Origin: Treponema vincentii F0403
Lineage (GTDB): Bacteria; Spirochaetota; Spirochaetia; Treponematales; Treponemataceae
Direction: 5' to 3'
NCBI RefSeq assembly: GCF_000412995.1
Contig: NZ_KE332512.1
Coordinates: 1,566,694 to 1,630,693 of the forward strand
Length of the DNA: 64,000 bases
Shown here piece after piece: positions 34,597 through 44,188 of the stretch. Under the pieces are notes generated by a model. That model was not told where the DNA came from, did no database searches, and was given only the letters and a program-made list of their open reading frames with translations. A program made the position numbers and the translations under genes. Each line of letters starts with the position of its first letter. The stretch's first letter is position 1.

Positions 34597-36225
34597 ATGG
34601 AAAAATATGGGTATGACATTATCCACGATGCGTTTTTGAACAAGGGAACAGCATTTTCTGCCGAAGAAAGAAAAAAATATCATCTGGAAGGGCTGCTTCC
34701 GCCGTGTATTGACGATATTGAAACACAGGCAAATAGAATTTACCGGCAGATGGAGCGAAAAAATTCCGGCATAGAAAAAAGAAGATTTCTTATGGATGTC
34801 TTCAATCACAACCGGCGACTTTTCTATTATGTATTTCATGAACACATTGTTGAACTAATGCCGATTGTTTATGATCCGGTTATTGCAGAAAGTATTGAGC
34901 AGTACAGCGAACAGTTTGTCGATACACAAGGTGCAGCGTTTTTGTCGATTGATGCTCCGGAGCAAATCGAAGAGACGCTTCGGCATGCCGCAGGCGGAAG
35001 ACACATCAGACTTATCGTTGCGACGGATGCGGAAGGAATTCTCGGTATCGGCGACTGGGGGACAAATGGCGTTGACATCTCCGTGGGTAAACTGATGGTC
35101 TATACTGCGGCCGCAGGAATTGATCCGCAAACGGTATTGCCGGTTGTACTGGATTGCGGAACAAACAGGCAAACACTGCTTGATGACCCGCTCTATCTCG
35201 GAAATCACCACAAGAGAATATACGGCGACAGATATTATCGCTTCATCGATCGATTTGTAACAGCGGCGGAAAAATTGTTTCCTGATTTATATCTCCACTT
35301 TGAAGATTTCGGCAGATCGAACGCCGCAAAGGTTTTGCAAACATACCAGAAGACTTTTCCCGTATTCAATGATGACTGCCAAGGAACCGGTATCATTACG
35401 CTTGCGGGAATCCTCGGCGCTATGAAAATCAACGGGCAAAAGCTTACGGATCAGGTATATCTGTGCTTTGGAGCAGGAACTGCCGGAGCCGGAATTACCG
35501 ATCGTATTTTTAGAGAAATGGTTGCCCAAGGGCTTTCTGAAGACGAAGCTCGCAGTCATTTTTATATGGTTGATAAGCAAGGACTTTTGTTCGATGACAT
35601 GGACGATCTAACGCCAGAGCAAAAACCGTTTGCGCGAAAACGTCGCGAATTTTCCGATGCGGCAAGTCTCACCTCACTTACAAAAGCGGTGATGGCAATT
35701 CGTCCGACGATTCTAGTAGGAACATCAACAACACCGGGAACCTTTACGGAAGAGATTGTCCGCGCTATGGCATCATGGTGCGAACACCCGATTATTTTCC
35801 CGCTCAGTAACCCAACGGAACTGGCGGAAGCTACGGCTTCGGATTTGATTCATTGGTCGGACAGCCGCGCCATGGTGGCAACCGGAATTCCTGCCGATCC
35901 GGTAGAATACAAGGGCGTTACATACACAATCGGACAGGCGAACAATGCACTGATTTATCCGGGATTGGGCTTAGGCAGTATCGCGGTAAATTCAAAACTC
36001 GTAACCGATGAAATGATTTCTGCAGCCGCCCACTCGCTTGGTGCATTTATCGAAACCGGTAAACCGGGCGCGGCGGTTTTGCCACCGGTAGCACGGCTAA
36101 CGGAATTTTCCGAAGCGGTTGCCGTCGCGGTTGCTTCGTGTGCCGTTCGTCAAAAATTAAACCGTGTTGCAACGGATAATGTAGAAAAAACGGTCAAAGA
36201 CTGTATCTGGAAACCGGAATATTAA
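34597..36225 (+). CDS. mleA: Malolactic enzyme / NAD-malic enzyme
   Basis: The 542-residue protein starts at ATG 34597 with GGAGGA upstream. It contains FINKG-type [54 protein letters not shown] and the dinucleotide-binding [15 protein letters not shown]. Length and sequence style ([25 protein letters not shown]) are close to lactic-acid-bacterial malolactic enzymes, which convert malate to lactate and CO2 with bound NAD. Ordinary NAD-malic enzymes making pyruvate share the core, so the product is an inference. No malate permease or LysR regulator is next to it. Possible transfer from Firmicutes. Confidence 0.8.
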   Translation: MEKYGYDIIHDAFLNKGTAFSAEERKKYHLEGLLPPCIDDIETQANRIYRQMERKNSGIEKRRFLMDVFNHNRRLFYYVFHEHIVELMPIVYDPVIAESIEQYSEQFVDTQGAAFLSIDAPEQIEETLRHAAGGRHIRLIVATDAEGILGIGDWGTNGVDISVGKLMVYTAAAGIDPQTVLPVVLDCGTNRQTLLDDPLYLGNHHKRIYGDRYYRFIDRFVTAAEKLFPDLYLHFEDFGRSNAAKVLQTYQKTFPVFNDDCQGTGIITLAGILGAMKINGQKLTDQVYLCFGAGTAGAGITDRIFREMVAQGLSEDEARSHFYMVDKQGLLFDDMDDLTPEQKPFARKRREFSDAASLTSLTKAVMAIRPTILVGTSTTPGTFTEEIVRAMASWCEHPIIFPLSNPTELAEATASDLIHWSDSRAMVATGIPADPVEYKGVTYTIGQANNALIYPGLGLGSIAVNSKLVTDEMISAAAHSLGAFIETGKPGAAVLPPVARLTEFSEAVAVAVASCAVRQKLNRVATDNVEKTVKDCIWKPEY

Positions 36226-36285
36226 AATAGGAGAAAGGCAAGGCTGATACAAGTGCGGCTTATACGAGCACACGGGAGCGGTTAG

Positions 36286-36325
36286 TACCCCGACGCTTGC
36301 GTCGGGGTATGTTGATCCGTGTGGA
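36286..36325. repeat. REP-like dispersed repeat, copy 4
   Basis: GTACCCCGACGC-TT-GCGTCGGGGTAT followed by GTTGATCCGTGTGGAGA. The hairpin is intact and the flank diverged. It sits between the convergent mleA and phosphoesterase genes. Confidence 0.7.
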
Positions 36326-36397
36326 GAAGATAATCTCTGACACTCTCCATCGAGGTTCCTTTTTTGGAACAGTTCCGTGTTGATTCATACCCAAGGA

Positions 36398-37147
36398 CTA
36401 ATCCCCTGCACTCTGGCGTATCGGGATAGGATAGACTGCGTGTGCGGAGGCAGAAAAAGCACCGTCGGTTTTCCGTATAAGCTGATAAAATTGCACCTTA
36501 CTAAATAGCCCCGTAGCTGAACCGTCTCCGGTGGCTGTATCTTCAGGGCTTCCCGCTTGCCCTGTGCGGAGCGATAAAAGCGCAAAACCGCCGTAGGATT
36601 TACCGCGGGGACGCAAGGGGCTGCCCGGATTGACAGCCGTAACGCCGCCGAAACCTTCGATACTTTGAATATGCGTATGCCCGTATACGGCGATTATACA
36701 GCCGAGGTTTTCGGCTGTCATGCTCAATTTACGCCCGTCAAGTTCAACATGGTGCAGATGCCCGTGCGCCAATAAAATCTGCTGTCCGGCTATCATCTTT
36801 TGCTGATATACCGGCAGCCCGAACGGTTTTTGGTTTTCGCTATCTGTAAAAACCGGCGGATAGAGCTGGCAGTCGCAATTTCCTTGTGCCATAATAATCA
36901 CCGGCGGAATGGTGAGCTTGCCGGCAGCAGCTTCGCGCACAACAGTCATTATATCTTGAGCGCCGTCTCCGGCAAAAAGGCAAGCTTGGCATTCCTCGCT
37001 AAACGCTGCTAAAATCCACCGCACTGCATCCACTGCTCCGTGCGTGTCGGACAGCAGCAAGACGGAAGCGGTATCCGCATACTGCAGCCGGTTATAGGCC
37101 GCAGTATCGGCAATAACGCCGTTTTCGCAACGGGTAAAGCTGTTCAT
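36398..37147 (-). CDS. YfcE/MJ0936-type metallophosphodiesterase
   Basis: A 249-residue protein with the metal-binding motifs LLLSDTHGAVDAV, FAGDGAQD, MAQGNCD, LAHGHLHHV and YGHTHIQ in order, as in small calcineurin-fold phosphodiesterases of the YfcE group. All metal-ligand motifs are present. It has an extra N-terminal segment and a 60-residue C-terminal extension of lower conservation. Its start overlaps the stop of the upstream lipoprotein gene by 4 bases, so the two are translationally coupled. The substrate is unknown. Confidence 0.85.
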   Translation of the reverse strand: MNSFTRCENGVIADTAAYNRLQYADTASVLLLSDTHGAVDAVRWILAAFSEECQACLFAGDGAQDIMTVVREAAAGKLTIPPVIIMAQGNCDCQLYPPVFTDSENQKPFGLPVYQQKMIAGQQILLAHGHLHHVELDGRKLSMTAENLGCIIAVYGHTHIQSIEGFGGVTAVNPGSPLRPRGKSYGGFALLSLRTGQAGSPEDTATGDGSATGLFSKVQFYQLIRKTDGAFSASAHAVYPIPIRQSAGD

Positions 37148-38016
37148 TGCTTTTCTCCCGCGGCGACTTCGCCCGTATCAGTACCTTGAACCTGCCCTTC
37201 GGCTGAGGGCTGCGACAAAATAAGATAATTATACGAACGGATATTCAGTTCAGGGTCTTTATACGGCTGCAGCGTATACTGCGTGCCGCCCCATGCGGTG
37301 ATACCGTGTTTTTCTAAAAGGGCGGCTGCCGTTGCAACAGCCCGCGTAAAGCGAGGAAACGGCTCCTGTCCGGGCAGTTCATCGATTTGCTCCGCAGCAG
37401 TTACTGCGCACAGCACCAGCGTTTGCACATCATGCGCAGGAATGTTCACCGCTCTATCCGATTTCGTAAACGAATCGGGAAGCTCAAAATCTATAACGAC
37501 ATCGCTGTACGCTTCGAGCGGCAAAATTTCTTCCACCGGCAACAAGGAGAAAATATGCAATGCCGGATGGGTTTCTTTAACGGTACGCAATATCCGTGCG
37601 CCGCCCTCGGGGATGCCGAGAGAAATCAGCGCTTCGACCGGCTGTGCTGCAAGCCGTTCGGAAATCATCGAAAGCCGAGGCTGCCGTGTCTTAGCAGTCA
37701 TCTCGCTATAGCTCAAAATATGCATATTTGCCTTGAGACTTTCAGTATCATAAATATCAGAAAGGTATGTAAAAAGATTGGAATACTGATAAAAATCCTT
37801 TCCCAACACAAAAAGCAGACTATGAGTAAGTTCTTTTTTTTGATGAGATCGGGTAGATGAATCGGTATTTTTAGTGCACGAAGTCGTCCCTGCAATCATT
37901 ACGGCAATAAGAAGCGCCGTAACAAGCCGAACACAAGGCCGTACAAAACGGAGCCATAACAAACTATGCCCCGAATGCGCTGCAACCGGAATATCGGAAT
38001 CATTCTTTTTTTTCAT
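37144..38016 (-). CDS. Putative lipoprotein downstream of potC
   Basis: A 290-residue protein with lipobox AGTTSC, cysteine at residue 47, following an unusually long basic N-region. The mature part (LLFVLGKDFYQYSNLFTYLSD, ALISLGIPEGGARIL) looks like a periplasmic alpha/beta binding-protein-like fold; it resembles, from memory, the DUF3798 group, though this is unverified. It lies 17 bp after potC where a substrate-binding PotD might be expected, but it does not resemble PotD. A role in the importer is possible but unproven. Confidence 0.6.
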   Translation of the reverse strand: MKKKNDSDIPVAAHSGHSLLWLRFVRPCVRLVTALLIAVMIAGTTSCTKNTDSSTRSHQKKELTHSLLFVLGKDFYQYSNLFTYLSDIYDTESLKANMHILSYSEMTAKTRQPRLSMISERLAAQPVEALISLGIPEGGARILRTVKETHPALHIFSLLPVEEILPLEAYSDVVIDFELPDSFTKSDRAVNIPAHDVQTLVLCAVTAAEQIDELPGQEPFPRFTRAVATAAALLEKHGITAWGGTQYTLQPYKDPELNIRSYNYLILSQPSAEGQVQGTDTGEVAAGEKQ

Positions 38017-38033
38017 AATAAATTCGCGGTCAT

Positions 38034-38966
38034 TTAATTTGAAGCCGCTATCCCTTTTAAAAAATTACGTAAAACAAAAGCGATCAGCATTGTCCCTAAA
38101 ATCATAATGAGGGAAAGTGCATTGATCACCGGCGAGATGCCGTACCGCACCATCGAAAACACATAGAGCGGTAGCGTCGTAGACCCCGGCCCGGATACAA
38201 AAAAGGTAATAACAAAGTCTTCGAGCGATAAGGTAACCGACATAAAAAAGCCGGATAAAATTGCAGGAAAAATTGCAGGGATTACCACCTTGAATAAGGT
38301 CTGCCGCTCCGTTGCACCGAGGTCGTGGGCAGCCTCTACAATCGAAAAATCGAATTCTTCCAAACGAGCCAATACCAATAAAAACGCAAAGGGCAAACAG
38401 AACGTAATATGTGCGATAATAATGGAAAGAAAGCCGAGCGGAATGTTTATGGCCGAAAAGAAAATCAGCGTAGACATTCCGATAACAACCTCCGGCAGCA
38501 CCATCGGTAGAATACTCACAACCTGTACATCCCCCCGGCCCCGGAACCGGTACCATTGCACACCAAGCCCCGCAAAGGTTCCGATGACAACGGAACAAAA
38601 CGCGGAAACAAACGCAATGAATACGCTGTTCCAAAAGGAAGTCCACAATTTTTCGGATTCCAAGAACAGTGCGGCATACCACTTGAGCGAAAAGCCCGAC
38701 CATACAATCGCCTTGCCTTCGTTAAAAGAAAATACTGCAATAATCGCAAGAGGTAAAAACAAAAACAGCAATACACAAACCAGCACCGTAGTGGAAAACC
38801 ATGCGCTGTTGAGATTCTTATAAGCGCGGCGGGCATGACGCGCCGGCTCGGACTCCCGTTTACGCTTTCCGAATTTTTGAATCAGCCGTCGGTACGGACT
38901 TTTTTCCGAACTATGCCGGTAAGGCGCCGGCAATTGCTGTTGTATATCTACTGGTATATCGGACAC
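38034..38966 (-). CDS. potC: Spermidine/putrescine ABC importer permease
   Basis: A 310-residue protein. GTG 38966 is chosen as start because AAGGAG lies 5 bases upstream. About six membrane helices are present, with the coupling-loop motif EAAHDLGATERQTLFKVVIP and LSLEDFVITFFVSGPG typical of PotC. The first 50 residues form a charged cytoplasmic extension not usual in PotC. It is separated from potB by a toxin-antitoxin pair on the same strand. It forms the membrane channel with PotB. Confidence 0.92.
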   Translation of the reverse strand: MSDIPVDIQQQLPAPYRHSSEKSPYRRLIQKFGKRKRESEPARHARRAYKNLNSAWFSTTVLVCVLLFLFLPLAIIAVFSFNEGKAIVWSGFSLKWYAALFLESEKLWTSFWNSVFIAFVSAFCSVVIGTFAGLGVQWYRFRGRGDVQVVSILPMVLPEVVIGMSTLIFFSAINIPLGFLSIIIAHITFCLPFAFLLVLARLEEFDFSIVEAAHDLGATERQTLFKVVIPAIFPAILSGFFMSVTLSLEDFVITFFVSGPGSTTLPLYVFSMVRYGISPVINALSLIMILGTMLIAFVLRNFLKGIAASN

Positions 38967-38983
38967 AGGTACTCCTTGTATAT

Positions 38984-39400
38984 TTAATTTTTTGAAATGA
39001 ATTGCAAAAAATCTTTCGGAGAAAGGATATTCACATTTGATTTTTTGAAATCGGCTGAATTACGTGTAATAATCGCATCAAAATTATGCGATTCTGCTAC
39101 CGCATTTTGTACAGAATCCTCAAAATCATTCCAGTCAGAATTAAGTGCAAAAAGAATATCTTCTTCTGATATATCGGCAATATGAATAATAGAAAGCAGC
39201 CGTATTATAATATCCTTGACCTTCTGTTTATCCCGCAACTCCCTATAGGCTATATAATAAATATCGGTAACTGCAGAAGCTGAAATATATTTGTATGCGA
39301 CCGATTCCGGAAGTTTAAAGATTGTGATAGCATCATGGGCAAACGGGTATCTATTCAGTAAGACATCAAGCACTACGTTCGTATCAATCAATACATGCAT
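38984..39400 (-). CDS. PIN-domain ribonuclease toxin
   Basis: A 138-residue protein with the PIN acidic residues in MHVLIDTNVVLDVLL, the middle ALNSDWNDFEDSVQNAVA and the C-terminal IITRNSADF. The Asp/Glu set for metal-dependent RNA cleavage seems intact. It overlaps the upstream antitoxin gene by 17 bases, the usual VapBC-type layout with the antitoxin first. It lies inside the potABC operon, 18 bp before potC. Confidence 0.88.
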   Translation of the reverse strand: MHVLIDTNVVLDVLLNRYPFAHDAITIFKLPESVAYKYISASAVTDIYYIAYRELRDKQKVKDIIIRLLSIIHIADISEEDILFALNSDWNDFEDSVQNAVAESHNFDAIITRNSADFKKSNVNILSPKDFLQFISKN

Positions 39401-39617
39401 ATTTTTTCAGTCTTTCCTCACGGTAGTCCGATAATTCTTTTTCTCTATTAGGAATTATGCCTATAAGGGAATCTACTGTAGACGCAACGATTTCCTGTTT
39501 TGAATCTGCCGGAAGAACTGTATAAGTAATAACAACCTCTTGCCCCTGCTGAAATTGAACAGGGGTATTCAGTACTATATGTGAACCATTGTAATACCCT
39601 TTAGCTGTTGCAAGCAT
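39384..39617 (-). CDS. Antitoxin of the PIN toxin
   Basis: A 77-residue protein with an N-terminal beta-rich segment YYNGSHIVLNTPVQFQQGQEV that suits an AbrB/SpoVT-like or small beta-barrel DNA-binding fold, and a charged C-terminal helix (PNREKELSDYREERLKKY) that would bind the toxin. GGGAGAGGG precedes the ATG. It is encoded directly before, and overlapping, the PIN gene. The family is common in cyanobacteria and spirochaetes. Confidence 0.7.
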   Translation of the reverse strand: MLATAKGYYNGSHIVLNTPVQFQQGQEVVITYTVLPADSKQEIVASTVDSLIGIIPNREKELSDYREERLKKYACID

Positions 39618-39698
39618 ATTCCCTCTCCCGAGATTGATATTGATGGCGTCAGCAGCCTGTTTATCGTACTATTTTTATCCCTCATTATCAATACGCGC

Positions 39699-40556
39699 TC
39701 ATCTCCCCGCCTGCTTTTCCTGCTTAAAGCTGGCAAACATCATCCACAGTACGCCGACGGCGCTGAAAACGGTAATCAGAACCGAGAAGGCGGAAGCAAG
39801 CGGCCAGTTGCGGATCTTTGTTACCTGATCGACAATCAAATTACCGAGCATATAGGAATCCTTGCCGCCGACGAGGAGCGGTACGGTGTAAGAACCGAAT
39901 ACCGGGATAAAAGTAAAGATGACGGCGGTTAAGATTCCGGCGCGGATATTCGGCAACATCACCTTAAAGATGGCTTCCGTTTTTGTTGCCCCCAGATCGC
40001 GCGCAGCTTCCAAAAGTGAAAAATCAAATTTATCGATTGCCGAAAAAATCGGAAAAACCGCATACGGTATAAACATGTACACCAGCACGAGGATAACCGC
40101 CTGCTGATTGTACAAAAACGGAATGCTTTCCGTAATAAGATGCAGCTTTTTTAAAAGCCCGTTTAAAAAACCTTGATTGCCGAGTATCGAAATCCACGCA
40201 TTAATTCTAATCAGCGAATTTGTCCAAAAGGGAATGATCATCAAAAACAAGAAGAACAGCTGATGTTTGCTGCGTGCTATCGCGTACCCTGCAGGCAAGG
40301 CAAGCACAATGCAAATCAACGTTACCGCGATACTAACGCAGAGTGTCCTAATAAACAGCAGGCCGTAATTTGCGGTAAAAAGCTGCGTATATGCGCCGAG
40401 TGTCAGACGCCAAACAACTCCGCCGTACAGTCCCTTTTGGAGAAAGCTATAGACGACAATGATGAGGAGCGGCAGCACGAAAAACACGGTGAACCATGCC
40501 GCCATCGGGAAGGTATACAAAAAGGCGTACCGGCGCCGGGAATTATCTTGAGCCAT
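39699..40556 (-). CDS. potB: Spermidine/putrescine ABC importer permease
   Basis: A 285-residue protein with about six membrane helices and the coupling motif EAARDLGATKTEAIFKVMLP. The segment SYTVPLLVGGKDSYMLGNLI is typical of PotB. It starts 4 bases after the potA stop. Together with PotC it forms the transmembrane channel; energy comes from PotA. Confidence 0.93.
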   Translation of the reverse strand: MAQDNSRRRYAFLYTFPMAAWFTVFFVLPLLIIVVYSFLQKGLYGGVVWRLTLGAYTQLFTANYGLLFIRTLCVSIAVTLICIVLALPAGYAIARSKHQLFFLFLMIIPFWTNSLIRINAWISILGNQGFLNGLLKKLHLITESIPFLYNQQAVILVLVYMFIPYAVFPIFSAIDKFDFSLLEAARDLGATKTEAIFKVMLPNIRAGILTAVIFTFIPVFGSYTVPLLVGGKDSYMLGNLIVDQVTKIRNWPLASAFSVLITVFSAVGVLWMMFASFKQEKQAGR

Positions 40557-40560
40557 ACGC

Positions 40561-41682
40561 TTACGTTAGATCCTCTACAATATAGCCGTCGTTAGCCGCC
40601 CACGAAACATACACCTGATCCTTCCATTCGATTTCGGGGCCGTCTTCAAGATAATTCTGATGCTGCTTAAAGACTTGCACGACCGTACCGCATTCCAGTT
40701 TGACAAAAAACTTTGACTGAAAGCCCGAGTAAATAGGTTCTTCAACTTCGCCACGAAAGACATTCAATTCCTTGGTTTGCGATGATGGCTTTTCCAAAGA
40801 GATTCGGATTTTTTCCGGCCGCACGGTAAAGCATACCGGTTGCCCCACTTTTGTTTTATCGTAGTCGGTAATTTTAACCGACGTACCAAGCACGGGAGTG
40901 TCGAGCGTAACCATAAAGCCGTCCGTATGAGGTTCACAGGCGGCAACGGTTGCATCAAAGAGATTCGTTTCGCCGATAAACTTAGCGACAAAAGCAGTCG
41001 CAGGCTGTTCGTAAATTTCATACGGACTGCCGATTTGCAGCACCTTTCCCTGATTCATCACCGCAATGCGGTCGGATACGGAAAGCGCCTCGCTTTGGTC
41101 GTGAGTAACAAAGATAAACGTAATACCGATTTGGTCGTGCAGCTTATCAAGTTCGATTAAAAGATTTGCCCGCAGCTTTGCGTCGAGCGCGGAAAGAGGT
41201 TCATCCAGCAGCAGTACCCGCGGTTCGTTAATCAAGGCACGGGCAATTGCAACCCGCTGCTTTTGCCCGCCTGAAAGCTGAGACGGCTTTTTGTAGATAT
41301 GCGCATCAAGCTGCACCAAATGCAGATATTCTTTAACCCGCCGGTCAATTTCGTCCTGCGGGCGCTTACGGATACGGAGCGGAAAGGCGATATTTTCGTA
41401 CACGGAAAGGTGCGGAAAAAGCGCGTAGGTTTGAAAGACGGTATTCGATTGCCGTTTATGAGCTTCTATACCTATAATATTCTGCCCGTCAAAGGTGATA
41501 ACCCCTGAATCCGGCTGTTCAAATCCGGCAATAATACGCAGCAGCGTGGTTTTTCCGCACCCCGAAGGTCCCAACAGCGAGAAAAACTCTCCGCGCTTAA
41601 TATGAATAACGGCATTATCCACCGCATGAAAATCGCCGAATGTCTTTGAAACATTCTCGATTGAAATTTCGCATCCTTTCAC
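40561..41682 (-). CDS. potA: Spermidine/putrescine importer ATPase
   Basis: A 373-residue protein. It has Walker A GPSGCGKTT, Q-loop VFQTYALFPH, signature LSGGQKQR, Walker B LLLDEPLSALD and the H-loop FVTHDQSEAL, then a TOBE-type regulatory domain from about 280. A start at GTG 41682 is used; AGGGGG lies about 15 bases upstream, further than usual. First gene of the potA-potB-(TA)-potC block. No potD substrate-binding gene lies within this window. Confidence 0.93.
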   Translation of the reverse strand: MKGCEISIENVSKTFGDFHAVDNAVIHIKRGEFFSLLGPSGCGKTTLLRIIAGFEQPDSGVITFDGQNIIGIEAHKRQSNTVFQTYALFPHLSVYENIAFPLRIRKRPQDEIDRRVKEYLHLVQLDAHIYKKPSQLSGGQKQRVAIARALINEPRVLLLDEPLSALDAKLRANLLIELDKLHDQIGITFIFVTHDQSEALSVSDRIAVMNQGKVLQIGSPYEIYEQPATAFVAKFIGETNLFDATVAACEPHTDGFMVTLDTPVLGTSVKITDYDKTKVGQPVCFTVRPEKIRISLEKPSSQTKELNVFRGEVEEPIYSGFQSKFFVKLECGTVVQVFKQHQNYLEDGPEIEWKDQVYVSWAANDGYIVEDLT

Positions 41683-41796
41683 TGACGCATCGCGCCCCCT
41701 TCACATCATTATAGACACGGCTAAAAGCAGTTAACCGGTAACAGGACTCTTAACCATGACCTATTATATTTGAAGCATTTAGCGGTTTATGTCAAT

Positions 41797-41845
41797 CAGG
41801 GGAAGACTTTTCTTTTTTTTCGATAAAAAGAAAAGTCTTCCCCTG
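41797..41845. repeat. Perfect 21-bp inverted repeat
   Basis: CAGGGGAAGACTTTTC continuing to a T-run is mirrored by AAAAAGAAAAGTCTTCCCC TG, giving 21-bp arms around a 7-base loop. It lies upstream of potA, near a transposase remnant, and could be an IS end or a terminator. Confidence 0.7.
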
Positions 41846-41958
41846 TGACCCCATCTAAAGAAAAATGACGAGGAGCTGTCCAAAAAGTTTATTGCGTTGT
41901 TCATTTTTTTCCCTAATCCTGCCCATAAAAGGGCTGAGTGCTCCTTTAGCCTCTCGCT

Positions 41959-42110
41959 TTAAGCCGCCGGTTGTTGTGCTTCCTTCTTCTTTTTCTCATT
42001 TTCAGTCCATATCATGGTCTTTATATTGTACCCGATCAGTAATAAGCCCCATTCTGTCCCTACTTTTTCTTTTCCGCATCATATACCCAATTCTCCGATT
42101 CATTCTTTTC
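41959..42110 (-). pseudogene. C-terminal fragment of a transposase
   Basis: The minus-strand frame reads TEWGLLLIGYNIKTMIW, close to the end of IS1182-like transposases (commonly TEWGLLxIAYN), then a KKKK tail and a stop at 41959. Upstream the frame breaks by a single base near 42063-42080, with NWVYDAEKKK in the next frame. The rest of the gene is absent. It marks an old insertion-sequence event. Confidence 0.5.
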
Positions 42111-42201
42111 TACCGAGCTGAATAAAATCTTTTGCAATAAAAAAACCGGACGGTATACGGAATACCTATTCGGTAGGCTGCATAACCGGAACGGCGACCC
42201 G

Positions 42202-42456
42202 ATGGACTCCCGTCTGTTTTCCCCGGTTGCAGGATCTTTTTCCGTTTCTAAAATTAACATTATGGTCGGCATAATCAGCCTATGTTTTTTTCTGATTGCT
42301 TTTTTCTTTCATCTGTACAAGTTGTGTAAAATCATTTTTGACGCTCCTTGGCATCCCCTCTTATGCATTATCTTCCCCGCCGCAGCTTTTTTGCTCTTTG
42401 TGCTTTTTACCTGCTTAAAGAAGCAGCTAGAGTCCTCCTATTTGGACAACAAGTAG
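42202..42456 (+). CDS. Possible truncated membrane protein
   Basis: The frame encodes two hydrophobic helices (IMVGIISLCFFLIAFFF and PLLCIIFPAAAFLLFVLF) and ends 19 bases inside the 3' end of malQ on the other strand. The frame stays open upstream of ATG 42202 to about 42090 (including NKKTGRYTEYLFGRLHN), with no ribosome site, suggesting the 5' part was lost at the transposase junction. No family is recognised. Confidence 0.3.
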   Translation: MDSRLFSPVAGSFSVSKINIMVGIISLCFFLIAFFFHLYKLCKIIFDAPWHPLLCIIFPAAAFLLFVLFTCLKKQLESSYLDNK

Positions 42457-44168
42457 GCGTCCCATCTGCCGGACGCAATTACTAAATCACCTAACCATTC
42501 GGCGCATTCCGGAGTAAATAAGCCGCGCGGCATCCGCCATGTCCAGTTTTTCCCCAATGTAGACGGCTCGTTCATGCGAGCCTCTGCACCCAGTGCATAC
42601 AGGTCTTGGAACGGAATAACGGCAAAGACCGCCACGGAGAAAAACGCTTGCTTAATCAGTTCGGCACATAGGTCGTCTTTAAAGGCAGCAGCTTGCAAGA
42701 CTGTCCCTTCGTCTGCAGGTTGCCCCGTTGCGGGGGTATTGCATTGCACTGCAGTACCGTCAGTCGAAAACAGTTCGTCGAGCAATTCGGCGGCAGGTCT
42801 TTCACCGTAGAGGTAGAACAGCAGTACTTCAAAATCATCCCGTGAGAGTGTGTCGAGCCATGCCCGCAATGTAGTGTTGTCATGAGTACCGGTGTACACG
42901 ACAGCGTTTTGCGTATACCGGTGCGGTAAAAAGGCATCGGTAAAGCCTATTTCCCGTACCTCTGCGGCGCTAAAAGCAAACTGTAAGATTTTCATTCCCG
43001 GCAAATGGAAGTCGTCGCGGAGACGCTCCACCTGCGGGGTAATAACCCCAAGGTCTTCGGCAATAATCGGCAAACCTTTGGCATATTCGCTGTTCTTTTT
43101 GAGTAGGACGCGCTGTACCGCTTCAAAAAAATGATGATCGGGGCCGGGCAGCCATTCGCCTTTTTCCGCAGTCGGAGCGCCGAAGGGTACCGCCCAATAC
43201 GCTTCAAAACCACGGAAGTGATCGATACGAATATAATCGACGAGTTCCAAACATGCGTCAATGCGGTCAATCCACCAGCGGTATTTATCAGCTTTCATTG
43301 CATCCCAATTATAGAGCGGGTTTCCCCACAGCTGCCCCGTTGCGCTAAAATAGTCGGGCGGTACCCCGGCGACTACCGTCGGTATACCGTTTTCATCAAG
43401 CTGAAAGAATTTTTGATTTGCCCATACATCAGCTGAATCCGGAGCGACAAAAATCGGTATATCCCCAATAATCGAAATTCCTTTTTCATTTGCATATCGG
43501 TGCAGCTTCTGCCATTGCTCAAAGAAGAAATACTGAATAACCGTATACAGCTCAATTTCGTGCCGATGTTCCTGCGCCCAACGTTTTAATGTCTCCATGT
43601 CGCGGCAGGCAAGGGCTTTCGGCCAATAGTTGTTCCACAGTTTTCCTGAAAGCCCTTCTTGTGCAGCCTTTGCATCATATACTTCTTTAATCGACATAAA
43701 CAGCGCATACTCACCAAGATGTTTTCTCCTTTTACACCGCCGATAAGCTTCCTCCAGTTCCGCAGCGTCCGGCGCATCGCCTTTTTTAATCTTACCAAGA
43801 AACGCCGAGGCCGCTTTTTTTAAAAGCGGCAGTTTCCAGTATACCACCGAGCCGAAGTCAATATTACCATCTGTAGAGAGGTATTCCGGCAGCTTAATAT
43901 CATCGGCAGTCAAATATCCTTGCTCCGAAAGTGTTTCCAAGTCGATCAACAGCGGGTTCCCGGCAAAGCTCGAAAATGCCGCATAAGGAGAATCCCCGTA
44001 ACCGGTCGGACCGAGCGGCAGTACCTGCCATAGTCGTATATGCGCAGAGTGAAGCCAATCGATAAAGTTATAGGCGGTTTTGCCTAGTGTGCCAATCCCT
44101 TCATTACTCGGAAGTGAAGTCGGATGGAGCAGTATTCCTGCAGAACGGTTTAAAAGTTTTTGACTCAT
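42438..44168 (-). CDS. malQ: 4-alpha-glucanotransferase (amylomaltase)
   Basis: The 576-residue protein starts at ATG 44168 with AGGAG upstream. Family motifs are intact: LHPTSLPS, WQVLPLGPTGYGDSPYAAFS, the nucleophile segment YIRIDHFRGFEAYW, acid/base PIIAEDLGVITP and GTHDNTTLRAW. It transfers maltooligosaccharide units between glucans in glycogen or maltodextrin use. A 40-residue insert with a low-complexity stretch (SAEVR... and GTAVQCNTPATGQPAD) differs from the usual core. The next gene upstream is a lipoprotein without evident relation. Confidence 0.95.
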   Translation of the reverse strand: MSQKLLNRSAGILLHPTSLPSNEGIGTLGKTAYNFIDWLHSAHIRLWQVLPLGPTGYGDSPYAAFSSFAGNPLLIDLETLSEQGYLTADDIKLPEYLSTDGNIDFGSVVYWKLPLLKKAASAFLGKIKKGDAPDAAELEEAYRRCKRRKHLGEYALFMSIKEVYDAKAAQEGLSGKLWNNYWPKALACRDMETLKRWAQEHRHEIELYTVIQYFFFEQWQKLHRYANEKGISIIGDIPIFVAPDSADVWANQKFFQLDENGIPTVVAGVPPDYFSATGQLWGNPLYNWDAMKADKYRWWIDRIDACLELVDYIRIDHFRGFEAYWAVPFGAPTAEKGEWLPGPDHHFFEAVQRVLLKKNSEYAKGLPIIAEDLGVITPQVERLRDDFHLPGMKILQFAFSAAEVREIGFTDAFLPHRYTQNAVVYTGTHDNTTLRAWLDTLSRDDFEVLLFYLYGERPAAELLDELFSTDGTAVQCNTPATGQPADEGTVLQAAAFKDDLCAELIKQAFFSVAVFAVIPFQDLYALGAEARMNEPSTLGKNWTWRMPRGLFTPECAEWLGDLVIASGRWDAYLLSK

Positions 44169-44188
44169 AATATCTCCTAAAGCATCCA

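Noticed and set aside
38065-38703. Frame of 212 residues overlapping potC
   Set aside because: Another frame of a gene whose own frame shows all PotC motifs.
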